Source of the DNA: Thermoplasmata archaeon
GTDB taxonomy: Archaea > Thermoplasmatota > E2 > DHVEG-1
Reading direction: 5' to 3'
Assembly: GCA_003649715.1 (NCBI GenBank)
Contig: QMSS01000023.1
Span: forward strand, 1-13,817
DNA length: 13,817 nt
The position numbers and the translations under genes are program-made. Shown here one piece after another: positions 13,631 to 13,817 of this stretch. Below the pieces are notes generated by a model that was not told the DNA's origin, did no database searches, and saw nothing but the letters and a program-made list of their open reading frames with translations. Positions within the stretch are counted from its first letter, which is position 1. Every line of letters begins with the position of its first letter.

Positions 13631-13817
13631 AACATCATTCCTCCTCTTCTAGATGCGCCTATAACAGTTTTTATCACTTGGAATCCTTCTTTTTCTATAG
13701 CATTTGCTACTTCCTCTTGCAGTTCCTTGCCAGGTGTAAGTGCAATCATGTTCCCTCCTAGTCCACCGCCAGTAAGCTTTGCACCTAAGGCTCCATTCTC
13801 GCGGGCTCCATCCACAA
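13627..13817 (-). CDS. mvk: Mevalonate kinase, C-terminal end (gene continues past the right edge)
   Basis: The last 63 codons of a GHMP-family kinase, read from the right edge to a TGA at 13629-13627. GALGAKLTGGGLGGNMIAL is the third GHMP motif, the glycine-rich loop that closes over the ATP phosphates, and the tail ends ASRRGGMML. The position before the decarboxylase, with a 4-base GTGA overlap, together with this motif, identifies mevalonate kinase, which makes mevalonate 5-phosphate for the nearby dehydratase. Other GHMP kinases (galactokinase, homoserine kinase, shikimate kinase of archaea) share the motif, so the substrate assignment depends on context. The true start is outside the window; the GTG at 13815 is an internal Val codon. 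Confidence 0.83.
   Translation of the reverse strand, partial: VDGARENGALGAKLTGGGLGGNMIALTPGKELQEEVANAIEKEGFQVIKTVIGASRRGGMML

Noticed and set aside
13627..13815. Complete 62-residue small protein starting at the GTG at 13815
   Set aside because: The sequence is the C-terminal third motif of a GHMP kinase and the frame is open to the edge, so it is the end of a larger gene.
1..13817. CRISPR array, tRNA or rRNA genes, prophage or toxin-antitoxin genes
   Set aside because: I looked through the gene-free stretches and saw no spaced repeats, cloverleaf-like sequences or conserved rRNA blocks, and no phage or toxin-antitoxin families among the proteins.

Overview
The window looks like archaeal chromosome, low in G+C (roughly 36-39% by eye) and very gene-dense. 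The archaeal call rests on four points: the complete signature of the archaeal 'modified' mevalonate pathway (mevalonate kinase, two-subunit phosphomevalonate dehydratase of the aconitase X family, and a UbiD-type anhydromevalonate-phosphate decarboxylase), a UbiA prenyltransferase of the archaeal lipid type, an archaeal-type TruD, and TATA/T-tract style signals. A euryarchaeal or Thermoplasmatota-like lineage is a guess; no rRNA or tRNA is present to settle it.

Layout, left to right. The left edge holds the first 22 codons of a minus-strand gene resembling an IS5-type transposase. A plus-strand PaaK/CapK-like adenylate-forming ligase (339-1730) follows. It meets head-on a minus-strand operon running 4357 to 1727: UbiA prenyltransferase, ketopantoate reductase, and a nicotianamine-synthase-like methyltransferase. 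A second minus-strand operon (7395 to 4584) carries an HD-domain phosphohydrolase, a citrate lyase alpha subunit (CitF) and a short citrate-synthase-fold citryl-CoA lyase, with no CitD or CitE. A plus-strand membrane-anchored CrtC/AttH-like lipocalin (7601-8887) abuts the phosphomevalonate dehydratase pair (minus, 10468 to 8889). Plus-strand truD (10790-11959) separates that pair from a third minus-strand operon: mevalonate kinase (C-terminal end only), UbiD-type decarboxylase and a small LpdD-like protein.

How the genes work together. Mevalonate kinase makes mevalonate 5-phosphate, the dehydratase makes trans-anhydromevalonate 5-phosphate, and the prenyl-FMN-dependent decarboxylase makes isopentenyl phosphate. 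Isopentenyl phosphate kinase and the UbiX prenyl-FMN maker must lie outside the window. The LpdD-like protein may mature or carry the prenylated flavin cofactor. The UbiA enzyme consumes the polyprenyl product of this pathway. The CitF/citryl-CoA lyase pair could cleave citrate to acetate, oxaloacetate and recycled acetyl-CoA without an acyl-carrier protein, which is the most interesting biochemical proposal here. Genes are commonly joined by 4-base ATGA/GTGA overlaps, and convergent neighbours end within a few bases of one another.
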